The position numbers and the translations under genes were made by a program. A stretch of DNA of 64,000 nt from positions 48,476,269 through 48,540,268 of the forward strand of contig NC_090245.1 of assembly GCF_037325665.1 (NCBI RefSeq), written 5' to 3'. Numbering within the stretch: the stretch's first letter is position 1; each line of letters opens with the position of its first letter. Origin of the DNA: Littorina saxatilis (Eukaryota > Mollusca > Gastropoda > Littorinimorpha > Littorinidae). This document shows positions 23,916 through 36,500 of this stretch, piece after piece. The notes under the pieces are model-generated. The model made no database searches and was not told where the DNA came from. It was given only the letters and a program-made list of their open reading frames with translations.

Positions 23916-26900
23916 GTTGGATACACATCTTAGAGTTTCGCTAAAGAGTCAGGTCCGCGAGCATATAATATTTAAAAAAAAAAAAAAAAATAATTTTTTA
24001 ATTTTTTAAAAATATTTTTAATTTTTTTTTTTTTTTTTAGGAGATCAGACTTCTTTTTACATTTAGTCAAGTTTTGACTAAATGTTTTAACGTAGAGGGG
24101 GGAATCGAGACGAGGGTCGTGGTGTATGTGTGTCTGTCTGTCTGTGTGTGTGTGTAGAGCGATCCAGACTAAACTACTGGACTGATCTTTATGAAATTTG
24201 ACATGAGAGTTCCTGGGTATGATATCCCCATACGTTTTTTTCATTTTTTTGATAAATGTCTTTGATGACGTCATATCCGGCTTTTCGTGAAAGTTGAGGC
24301 GGCACTGTCACGCTCTCATTTTTCAACCAAATTGGTTGAAATTTTGGTCAAGTAATCTTCGACGAAGCCCGGACTTCGGTATTGCATTTCAGCTTGGTGG
24401 CTTAAAAATTAATTAATGACTTTGGTCATTAAAAATCTGAAAATTGTAAAAAAAAATGTTTTTTATAAAACGATCCAAATTTACGTTCATCTTATACTCC
24501 ATCATTTTGTGATTCCAAAAACATACATATGTTATATTTGGATTAAAAACAAGCTCTGAAAATTAAAAATATAAAAATTATTATCAAAATTAAATTTTCG
24601 AAATCAATTTAAAAACACTTTCATCTTATTCCTTGTCGGTTCCTGATTCCAAAAACATATAGATATGATATGTTTGGATTAAAAACACGCTCAGAAAGTT
24701 AAAACGAAGAGAGGTACAGAAAAGCGTGCTATCCTGCTCAGCGCAACTACTACCCCGCTCTTCTTGTCAATTTCACTGCCTTCGCCATGAGCGGTGGACT
24801 GACGATGCTACGAGTATACGGTCTTGCTGAAAAATTGCATTGCGTTCATTTTCATTCTGTGAGTTCGACAGCTACTTGACTAAATGTTGTATTTTCGCCT
24901 TACGCGACTTGTTTTTTGGTCCCATCAGCGGGTACTATTTCGGAAGGGTTTTTATTTTTATTGTGATGTCGCCTACTGTAAACTTATAACCCTTTCACTC
25001 GCTCTCTCTCTCTTTCTTGATAACTTTCTTTCTCTTTCGTCTGCATGCTTGTTTGGAATCATTCTGATCATCATCGCTCCACGCTATCGCTTTAGTCCCT
25101 CTTACCGGACGCTAAAGTCCTACGCGAATCTATTAAAACAAGAATACAGAGTTATCTCCCATACTTATGTTGTTTGCGAGCAGTGTTCGCGAGACGAAAA
25201 TGATTGCAGATTGGCCGACTTTGACAGTGATCTCTGTTCTATTCTTCACAGTTATGATAAAGACATCGTTCTAAGGTCAAAACAAGTCGAAATTTTGGGT
25301 CTGCTGCCGGAAGGAGACCGTAATATATGGTTGCATCACTGTCAACAAATCGTCTGCTCAAGAGAGCGCCGAACCAAACGGTTGATTACCGCGAAAAATA
25401 GCTCGCTTGAAACTGTCTTACATATCAATTCCTTTGTAATTTAAAAATTACACAACACCATGAAAAATCATTATCGACGATCGCGAATCTGCTTACATCC
25501 ATAACACATTACGAAAAGATCTAAATATGTAAAAAAAAAAAATCCATTTCCTCGCCAGACAAGGAAAACCAAGGCATCCTGTCAGGGATAGAACGAGCCG
25601 AACTCATTTTGACCTGAGTTCAGGATGGTTTGGAATTTGTTATACAATATGTTTTTTCAGTTACACGCAAAATGGACATTGTTTTTACACTGGACATTCT
25701 TTTTACATTTAGTCAAGTTTTGACTAAATGTTTTAACATAGAGGGGGGAATCGAGACGAGGGTCGTGGTGTATGTGTGTGTCTGTCTGTCTGTCTGTGTG
25801 TGTGTGTGTGTAGAGCGATTCAGACTAAACTACTGGACCGATCTTTATGAAATTTGACACGAGAGTTCCTGGGTATGATATCCCCGGACGTTTTTTTCTG
25901 TTTTTCGATAAATACCTTTGATGACGTCATATCCGGCTTTTTGTAAAAGTTGAGGCGGCACTGTCACACCCTCATTTTTCCATTAAATTGATTGAAATTT
26001 TGGCAAAGCAATCTTCGACAAACGCCGGGGTTTGGTATTGCATTTCAGCTTGGTGGCTTAAAAACTAATGAGTGAGTTTGGTCATTAAAAATCGGAAACT
26101 TGTAATTAACATTATTTTTTTATTAAACGATCCAAAAACAATTTCATCGTATTCTTCGTTATTTTGTGATTCAAAAAACATATACATATGTTATATTTGG
26201 ATTAAAAACAAGCTCTGAAAATTAAAAATATAAAAATTATGATCAAAATTAAATTTCCGAAATCGTTTTAAAAACTATTTCATCTTATTCCTTGTCGGTT
26301 CCTGATTCCAAAAACATATAGATATGATATGTTTGGATTAAAAACACGCTCAGAAAGTTAAAACGAAGAGAGGTACAGTAAAGCGTGCTATGAAGCACAG
26401 CGCAATCGCTACCGCGCCAAACAGGCTCGTCACTTTCACTGCCTTTTGCACTGGCGGCGGACTACGTTCAGTTTCATTCTGTGAGTTCCACAGCTTGACT
26501 AAATGTAGTAATTTCGCCTTACGCGACTTGTTTCTTTTACAATTACTTCTTCTTTCTCTCTCTCTCTCTCCCTCTCTCTCTCTCCCTCTCTTTCTCTCTC
26601 TCCCTCTCTTTTTGTGGGAAATGTACATTTATATTACGTTCTGTCAAGGAAAACCAGTATCCTGGTCAGATGGATTTGTTTCAGTTTTACATGTATATTA
26701 AGATTGAACCGTTAAAGCAGATTGCCTGTGAACATGTTTTCTTTTTGTAATTGTGTTTCATCCTATCTATAGGCTATGGCCTAAAATAAAACATTCCTGA
26801 GTCCTGAGTCTTTTTCCCTCTCCCGCGAGCATGGTTGTCAGGAGAGACTCAACGGTTTTAGGTAGACCTAAAATTGACATCTTAGTGGCTGTTGTTGATG

Positions 26901-27403
26901 AACATTTTATATTGATATTCTAAACATCATTGTATACAACATAGCAGGCAAAAGGCTGAAAAGCCTAATAAGCCGCTTATATTATTATGTTATATACACT
27001 GAGCACAAAAAGTTAAGGATATTTTTTCAGTGGTATAGCCTAGATCTATGTTAAACAGCAGTTTTTGGGTCAGAAAGTTACGTGTATTTAAAGATCAGGC
27101 TTTCTTCTGCTCAAAAATGTGTTTCCTGGATCTGAGCAATTTTTGGGTATGACGTCAAAGGTCCTTGACCACGCCTACCCTCAAAAATGGCGTTTTTTGA
27201 CGGCATGATTCACTTTGAACCGTCGAAACGGTGACTTAAACTGAATGATATTTTACATTTTTTACATCACCAAGTGTATTTGGTGTCTTACTAACTCTTA
27301 CCTAACAGTTCATACACATTTCGTTCAAATTCGCCGCGCAGTCAGAGAGAGAGCACGAGAGAGAGAGTGATTGGTTGGTTATTATTGCGTATCGTCTCTT
27401 CAG

Positions 27404-27500
<97 letters not shown>

Positions 27501-30500
27501 CCACATGATGTACCAGTAGTATACGTGACAGCAGGATGAAGCTAAAACGGAGCAGGCAGTCTCAGTGCTACCAGACACAGCGGTCACATCACTTCCCTCT
27601 GACCACCCACAGCTGGATCCGGAATGGAACGAAAGCAAGGTAAACTTCACTGTGACCATACGTAGTCATGCTAGAGCGCACAGACACGCACGCTCGCAGG
27701 TACTCTTTCTCTTACACATACTGCACGCCTATGCAGTCAATGCATTCACAAAACCATGCTCATGTTGTCCATGCCCTCTCTGTCTCTCTTTGCAGATTAT
27801 CACTACGTGTTGGTGGTGTTAGAGGTGGTGAGAGTGTGTCCCTATCTGTGCAGATTATCACTACTTGTTGGTGGTGTTAGAGGTGGTGAGAAAATGTCCC
27901 TGTCTGTGCAGATTATCACTACGTGTTGGTGGTGTTAGATGTGATGAGACTGTCCCTGTCTGTGCAGATTATCACTATGTGTTGGTGGTGTTAGATGTGA
28001 TGAGAGTGTGTCCCTGTCTGTGCAGATTATCACTACGTGTTGATGGTGTTAGAGGTGTCGAGAATGTGTCCCTACCTGTGCAGATTATCACTACGTGTTG
28101 ATGGTGTTAGAGGTGTTGTGAATGTGTCCCTGTCTGTGCATGTTATCACTATGTGTTGGTGGTGTTAGAGGTGATGAGAGTGTGTCCCTGTCTGTGCAGA
28201 TCACACTAAGTGTTGGTGGTGTTAGAGATGATGAGAGTGTGTCCCTGTCTTTACAGATCACACTAAGTGTTGGTGGTGTTAGAGATGATGAGAGTGTGTC
28301 CCTGTCTTTACATATCACACTAAGTGTTGGTGGTGTTAGAGATGATGAGAGTGTGTCCTTGTCTGTGCAGATCACACTAAGTGTTGGTGGTGTTAGAGAT
28401 GATGAGAGTGTGTCCCTGTATTTACAGATCACACTAAGTGTTGGTGGTGTTAGAGATGATGAGAGTGTGTCCCTGTCTGTGCAGATCACACTAAGTGTTG
28501 GTGGTGTTAGAGATGATGAGAGTGTGTCCCTGTCTTTGCAGATCACACTAAGTGTTGGTTGTGTTAAAGGTGATGAGAGTGTCCCTGTCTGTGCAGATCA
28601 CACAAAGTGTTGGTGGTGTTAGAGATGATGAGAGTGTGTCCCTGTCTGTGCAGATCTTCAAGAACGTGTTTGTGGTGAGCGCGGGCTTCCTGTTCCTGTT
28701 CACGGCCTTCCAGTCCATGGCCAACCTGCAGACCTCTCTCAACAAGGAGGACGGGGTGGGGACCTACAGTCTCTCCGCTATCTACGGCGGTCTCATCGTG
28801 TCCTGCGCCTTCCTGCCCAAGTAAGTGTTAGGAAGGCCCAGATTAGGTGTTAGGTAGGCCCCAAGTAGATTCAATGTAAATGTTTCAAACTATTTCTGGT
28901 ATGCACAGTGAAACCATGGCCGAGTTTCAAACTATTACTGGTCTATACAGATGTACGCAGTGTAGCTACGGCCATGTTTCAAACTATTGCTGGTCTATAC
29001 AGATGTACGCAGTGTAGCTACGGCCATGTTTCAAACTATTGCTGGTCTATACAGATGTACGCAGTGTAGCTATGGCCATGTTTCAAACTATTGCTGGTCT
29101 ATGTAAATACACACAGTTCAGCAAGATGGGCAGCCATAAATAGCCTCAAGGTAGGGCAAGACACCTGCAGTGGACAACAATCCCGCAGAATCCTCCTTTT
29201 ATGACCTACATAACCCGGAGAAAATCCGGTCTTATAATGGGGGTAAACTTACAGAGGTTATAAACAGAATATCTTCGAAAACAGGGTCTTGAAAATGTCT
29301 CAACGTGGGTTTGGGAGGCGTCTTCTAAGGGGTAAGGTGGTTCAGGGAGGGGCGGGGGTAACGAAGGCGAGTCGTGTGCAAGTATTTGCTTTTCTTGTTA
29401 TACAAATTACGCATAGTGCAGCACAGGCCATGTTTCAAACTAGTGCTGGTCTACGCACAGTGTAGCAGGAGCCGTGTTTTAAACTATTGCTGGTCTATAC
29501 AAATACGCACAGTGAAGCAAAGGGCCATGTTTCAAACGAGTGCTGCTCTGTACAGTGTAGCTGTAGTGTTTGAGAATCTGTTACCATCTAAGGGAAGCAA
29601 CTGCTACTAATGTGTTAAGTAACTAACGAGAGTTAGTTCCCTTGTTACATACACTGATCATCTTCATGGCTGACAATAAACACAGCTTGCCCCCTCAAAC
29701 CATCGTTTGTCGGCTTTATCGTATACATGCATGGTGAACGTGTATCCACCTTCATCACAGACATCATAGTAGCCACGACTATGTTTTAGACTATTGCATT
29801 CTAAGAAAGACTTCAGTTTGCCTGTCATGGTCGTTCGCTGCTCTTGGTCTCATTACTTTTCAAGAGGATGTTGTTTTCGGCACATGCTCACTGTGCAGCT
29901 GATCCTACTGAAGAACATAAAACACACAAAATAAACAAACACAATTTTTTTTTTAAATTCAACATTGTCAACGGCTTATTCTTGATCCCTAACTCACACA
30001 GACTGCTGGGCTTCATTCAGATTCGTCATCGCCAGAGTGGGCGTTAAGTGGACCATCCCGATATGCATGGCCGGATACGCAGGTTACATGGCGGCCAACT
30101 TTCACGCTGTAATCTGGCTTATGACAATTGCTGGGCTCTTGTTGGGCATCGGGGCGGCGCCCATGTGGTCAGCAAAGTGTGCCTATCTCACGCAGCTAGG
30201 CGTGAAGTACTCCAAGCTGACCAAACAGTCCGAGGATGCCGTCATCAACAAGTTCTTTGGCTTCTTCTTCATGATGTTTCAGACAAGTTGGTCCTTGTTC
30301 TTGCTTTCCCTCTTATTACACATGCACACATAATTCCCGCTCTGTCTGTCTGTCTTCGTTGGTCTATCTCTCTCTCTGTCTGTATTTCTATGTCCCTTTA
30401 TCTCTGTCTGTCCGTCTGTCTCTCTGTCTCTGTCTCTCTCTATTTCTGTTGTACATGTCCAGGAAAATGACAGTCTGCTACAGGTGTATACAGACGCCAT

Positions 30501-33500
30501 AAGACCAGTCGTCGAATATGCTTCCACAACATGGATCACTGCCTCCAAAACAAACAAGTCAAAGCTTGACAGAGTGCAAAACATGGGACTCAGAATGATT
30601 TTGGGAGCCATGAAGAGCACACCAATCCAGAAAATGGAGAAAGCAGCTGACTTTCAACCACTGGAAGTGGAAACCAGACGGGAGCAAAAATCTGCTCTCC
30701 AAGGAGAAAAACTGAAGAGGCTGACTACACATCCACTCCATGAAAAACTTCAGCAAAGCACCAAGAACCGTCTGAAAAGAAAGAGCCTAAAGCATCTAAT
30801 GAAGGACCTCAGCAAAGTACACGCAGACATTCTGGAAAAAGACCCCAGGCAATGTAAAAAGGCTCACACCAACTGTCTGGGCTCCAAGGAAGACCCTTCC
30901 AGAAATCAAAACAGACATACCAGGAATGGCAGCAAAGGGAACACAGGCACCAGCACTCCAGAAAGCTCTTGCACCGGAGATGCTCCAGGATCGCTATCCC
31001 AGCAGCACTTGAACGCAGGCCTACACAGACGGATCTGCAGATCAAGCTGTCAGGAATGGAGGCAGTGGTGCTTACTTTCGTCATCCTGATGGAACCACTT
31101 TCTCCCTCTCCACGCCAGCTGGTGACTTGAGCACTATAACTATAGAGCAGAACTTCACGCCCTCAATACTGCCACTGAGCACCTCATAGGAGAAGGCTGC
31201 CAACAACAGAACATTGTGCTGCTCACCGACTCCCTATCTGCTCTCCAGTCTCTTATGTCTGGGCCTACTGACCTCCCCACCAGGCTACTCCATGAACGCC
31301 TCAGCACCCTGTGCCACAACAACTAGTTCGTGATCCAATGGATTCGTGCGCATGTCGGTGTTGCCGGAAATGAGAGTTTGTTTGTTTGTTTGTTTGTTTG
31401 TTTGCTTAACGCCCAGCCGACCACGAAGGGCCATATCACTTTTCAGGGCGGTGATGCTTTGACATATAACGTGCGCCACACACAAGATAGAAGTCGCAGC
31501 ACAGGCTTCATGTCTCACCCAGTCACATTATTCTGACATCGGACCAACCAGTCCTAGCACTAACCCCATAATGCCAGACGCCAGGCGGAGCAGCCACTAG
31601 ATTGCCAATTTTAGAGTCTTAGGTATGACCCGGCCGGGGTTCGAACCCACGACCTCCCGATCACAGGGCGGACGCCTTACCACTAAGCCACCGTGCCGGT
31701 TGGAAATGAGAGTGCAGACAGGCTCGCAAAGGAAGGAGCAAGTCTTCCCCGGTTACAAATCTCCACTTCCAACACTGAAGCCAAGACCTTCCTGAAACGG
31801 AAGTCAAAAACTGAATGGAAGAACAAGAACAACAACTACAGCCCACATAAAGACCAGATCAACTCGTTGGACAGAAGGAGCCAGACCATCATTCTTCGCA
31901 TGCACACTGGTCACTGTGGACGGAATAAATACCTCAAGAGACTGGGACTCCGTGACACAGCCCAATGTGAGTGCGGCTCAGAGGAGCAAACCCCTGAGCA
32001 CATTCTACAGAACTGCCCACATCTGGAGACAGCACGCCAGCACTACTGGCCAGAAGACACCAGCATGGGCACCAAGCTCTGGGGACCCCCTGCCGAACTG
32101 CTGAAGACTGCGGACTTCATGGCAGCCACCGATCTGACGATATGACGGCCATACACAGTCTGCTCTTCTGTTATCTATATCTGAATTCTGTTGCTCTCTC
32201 ATCAGTTTTTTTGTGCACGTCTGCCTTGTTCTTCTTCGCAAGACTCGAAACAGTTGATGTTACAGCAGCAGCGTTGGGGACTGCCTTGTCTCGATCGGTA
32301 TGGCTTTGTGGTGACCCGTGGCCAAGAAGAGTCTTCTGCTTACTAGTCTTACCTATGCACACACCTCTTTCCCCCTCTCTATTCAGTGGTACAGTATTCT
32401 CCTTACTATCATTCGTGAGCTATGAAACGTCTTCCTCTTCAGCGTTTGACGGTTGTGTCCCTCATAGTCTGAGGCTAGCTGATGTTATGAACTGGTTAGT
32501 TCAGTGCAGGTCTTCAACAGTTCCTAACAGTTTTGAATCTGGAGTTGTGCTCTCTGGCCAGGGGGGTAAGGAGAAGGCACGCTTTCAAAATGCGATGCGG
32601 AGTCTGTTCGAGCTATAAAACCAGTCTAGTCTCAGTAGCCAATGTTCTGCAAATGTATGCCGCTGATGTCTTATTTATCAAAATCGGCTCTACACATTCT
32701 TGACACAAATTGTGCAGTTCACGGCATCGCAACTCAGTGCCTGAAGCTAAAATGCCTTGGTTTTGTGCGGCAACATCGGCCTTGTCCTTGACTGCTGAAG
32801 CCAACAGACACAAAAAACAGTACAGTTGAACCTGCATTTGTGACCACCTCTCGACAACGACCACTTCGAAAGACCCCAGACGAGTTTTTCTTCTATATAA
32901 TTCCCCTTTTCTTGTGACCACCTGTTTATAAGGAACACTTTTCTTCCGTCTATTGAGTGGTCGTTATAGACAGGTTCGACTGTATCTGTTATTGGTTAAA
33001 GTTCAGAAGCCTTGGCCACCATGAATTTGCTCGGAGAGTCCTAGCACAGCACCTCTCCATGCCATGATGTAGCTCACGAGAAGCTGTTGTATTTGTGGGG
33101 TTACACACTAAACATCCTCAGAGGGAGTCACCTCGGGTAGTCAGATCGTGTTGCACAGACCGAAACACTCCTGCTGTCGGTCTTCTTCTTTTTCGACCTT
33201 TATGGGCAGCAACTCTCAAATCTACTTGTTTTTGCTCAAGTGAGCTTTAACGCATATGGCGCGCCACACCTTAACGCGTATGGCGCGCCCCCACCTCTCC
33301 TCGCAATTTAGGCAATCGTATTTTGTTGGGGGGGGGGGGGGGGGGAGTTGTGATTCTGGTGAATGAACAAATGCACACAGCATTAACGTGGCCCATCCTT
33401 TGTCCTTTTAGCGTGCAGCATTATGTGTCAAGCAAGCATGCCTGCAGCTGTAGATATTAATTTTGACTGCGGATTTCCCCCGAAAGCGGCGTATGGCTGC

Positions 33501-36500
33501 CTAAATGGCGGGGTAAAAACGGTCATACACGTAAAATTCCACTCGTGCGAAAAACACGTAGTGTACGTGGGAGTTTCAGCCCACGAACGCAGAAGAAGAA
33601 GAAGAAGACTGCGGATTTCTTATGTTCTCTACCAGTTTCTATGGCATGCACTATTGTTAGAGCATTGTTTTCTAGAATTTAATTTGAAAACAAACCATTC
33701 ACCGTTCTCAAAATTGCACAACTTCATCATCTGTCCCGTTCAACCTCAAATGTCTACCACCCTTTTGGCAGACTGTCCAACAAAATAATTGCTGCTGGTC
33801 ATGTAGTGTCTGTGTATTATAGTACATTTTAGTAGAATATTGATTGTAAGCATTGATTCATGTAAATAGACGTTTTGATGTAAACGAGAGAGAGGCAATA
33901 CAATATGGCAGCAAGAGACAGTGTTAATGAAGTGTCTGCATGAATGAATGTGTCCTGCCATGCCTGCTCCACTACACTCAGTCACCCACACAACCAGCTA
34001 TTACAATTTGGCGACGAGGAAAACTTTTCAACCAGTGGATTGACCAAAAGACTGTGAGTTCAATAGTTTTGAATGCAGTTTGGTGATCCCACATGAAAAT
34101 TGATGAGTTCGTTACGTCATCAGTCACGCGTGAGGACGATAGTTTCGGTCAACACGTAGAAGCACTAGAAGTTTCCAGACAGTCTTGGAAGTCTCAGAAG
34201 CAAGTGGGTAGACTATTACGTCAGTGTAGACGTCATGTGTTCTAGAAGAGGAACAGATTGTGTCATCAGTGACAGATGAGTTTTGACATTGTTTAACTTT
34301 GATCCGTCATTCTTTGAAGAAAAGGAAGGGAGTGCACAGAATACAGTGAATTCTGGACAGAACATGGCTCAACCACAACCTTATGTTCCAGCTATTGCAT
34401 CTTTTGACCCTAATGGAGATAGTTCCAAGGTAGGACAGGAATGGAAGAGATGGAAAAGAGGTTTTCAAGTTTATTTGGGAGCAAGAGGGGAGACTCCAGA
34501 TGAACAGAAGAAAGCGTTGTTGCTACACACAGCAGGTATGGAAGTACAAGATGTCTTTGAGACAGTTCCTGATTCTGAAAACAAGAACTATACTCAGACA
34601 CTTGAAGCTCTAGATGAGAAGTTTGCACCGCAGATGAATGAATCCTACGAAAGACACGTGTTCAGATCTATGAGCCAAGAAGAAAGTGAAACAGTAGATC
34701 AGTTTATCACACGTCTAAGACAGCAAGCAAAGAACTGTGGATTTGATGATATGCTAGACGAGAACGTGAGAGATCAAGTTATTCATGGATGTAAAAGTTC
34801 AAAGCTACGAGTGAAGTTACTCGAAAAGAAAGAACTAACTTTGAAAACGCTAGCAGACACAGCAAGAGCTCATGAAGCAGCACAGAAGCAGGCTAGACAG
34901 ATGACAGGAGATGTAAAGTCAGAGTCGGCGCATGCAGTCCATCGCCACAGCCCTGGTCATCAAGGTCAGAGATACAGGGGTCAGCAGTCATCCTTTCAGA
35001 AGAAGCCTACATAGTCTGATCGTCCAAGACAGTCAGATAAGCAAGAAGAGAGAGCTTGTTTCAATTGTGGTCTGACTACACACTTAGCACGTGACCCAAA
35101 GTGTCCTGCAAGAGGGAAGGAATGTAAACTTTGTCACAAGAAAGGACATTATGCACGTTGCTGCAGATCAAAGAAACAGAAGGCAAGAGGAAATGTGAAG
35201 AGTCTAGAAGAAGACTATGAAGATGATAGTGAAGAAGTTTTCATTGTCGGAAGAAACAAGTCGTCAACCAGAGTTACAGTGAACGTCGGAGGCATCGATC
35301 TCAACTTCATGGTAGATTCTGGCGCAAGCTGCAACATCATTTCATTCAACACATGGAAGTGGCTGAAACAGAAGAACATTTTATTCTTTAATAAAGAACA
35401 GTCACACAAGAAGCTGTACGTTTACGCTTCGAAGGAACCGTTGAAGCTGAAGGGCAAGTTTACAGCAGAATTGAGAGTCGGAGACAACAATTAAGGTCGT
35501 TGCAGAAGTAGAAGTACTTGATGGAGATGGAGAGTCGCTGTTAGGGGTGAAAACAGCGAAAGCACTGAACATTCTGCACATAGGTTTGCCGCCGGAGAAG
35601 CCCATGACAGTGAACAGTGTGACCATTGATCACTGTGAGAAGAGACACCCCAAGCTGTACGAGAGTCTAGGCAAACTGAAAGATCACCAAGTACACGTGT
35701 ACGTCAAGAAAGATGTCAAACCAGTCGCACAGTCGCCACGCCGTATTCCTTTCAGTCTTCGTTCTAAGGTAGAGGAGAAGATTGCTGAGCTAGAAGCGGC
35801 AGAGATCATTGAGAAGGTGGATGGACCAACACCCTGGGTCAGTCCCATTGTTGTAATCCCAAAGCCCAACGGAGAGATTCGTCTATGCGTAGATATGAGA
35901 CGTGCAAATGAAGCAGTAGAACGACAACGCTATCCCATGCCGACAGTAGAAGAGACGCTCATTGAGATGAACGGTAGCACAGTGTTCACAAAGTTAGACC
36001 TGAAGTGGGGATTCCATCAGCTGGAACTAGACGAAGAATCCAGAGGAATCACAACTTTCGCATCGCACAACGGACTGTATAGATACAGACATTTGAATTT
36101 TGGCATCTGCTCAGCTCCAGAATTGTATCAGTTTACGATTCAGCAAGTTCTGCAAGATTGTGAAGGAGCTAGGAACATGACAGACGATATCATCGTTCAC
36201 GGCAAGAACATGGAAGAACATGACCAAAGACTCGAGAAAGTCCTCGACAAGTTGGAGAAGAGTGGACTGACTTTGAACGCACAGAAATGCGTCTTCAGGA
36301 TGAAGGAGATTGAGTACATGGGTTTCGTCCTGAATGAGAAAGGAGTCAGCCCAGCACCGTCCAAGGTGGAAGACGTCAAGAACGCAAGAAGACCAGAAAC
36401 CGCAGCAGAAGTGAGAAGTTTTCTGGGCCTGGTGAATTTCAATGCAAAGTTCATCAGAAATCTTGCAGCCAAAGCAGAAACTTTGAGAAAGCTGATAAGA

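Noticed and set aside
28091-28622. ORFs of about 150-166 codons on both strands in the 57-bp array
   Set aside because: By-product of a unit length divisible by three; the only coding part is exon 3 beyond the array.
31625-31701. Possible tRNA gene on the minus strand
   Set aside because: It is the tRNA-like head of the SINE nested in the LINE.
33230-33290. Doubled ACGC(A/G)TATGGCGCGCC words
   Set aside because: Only two copies of a short motif; no larger structure found around them.
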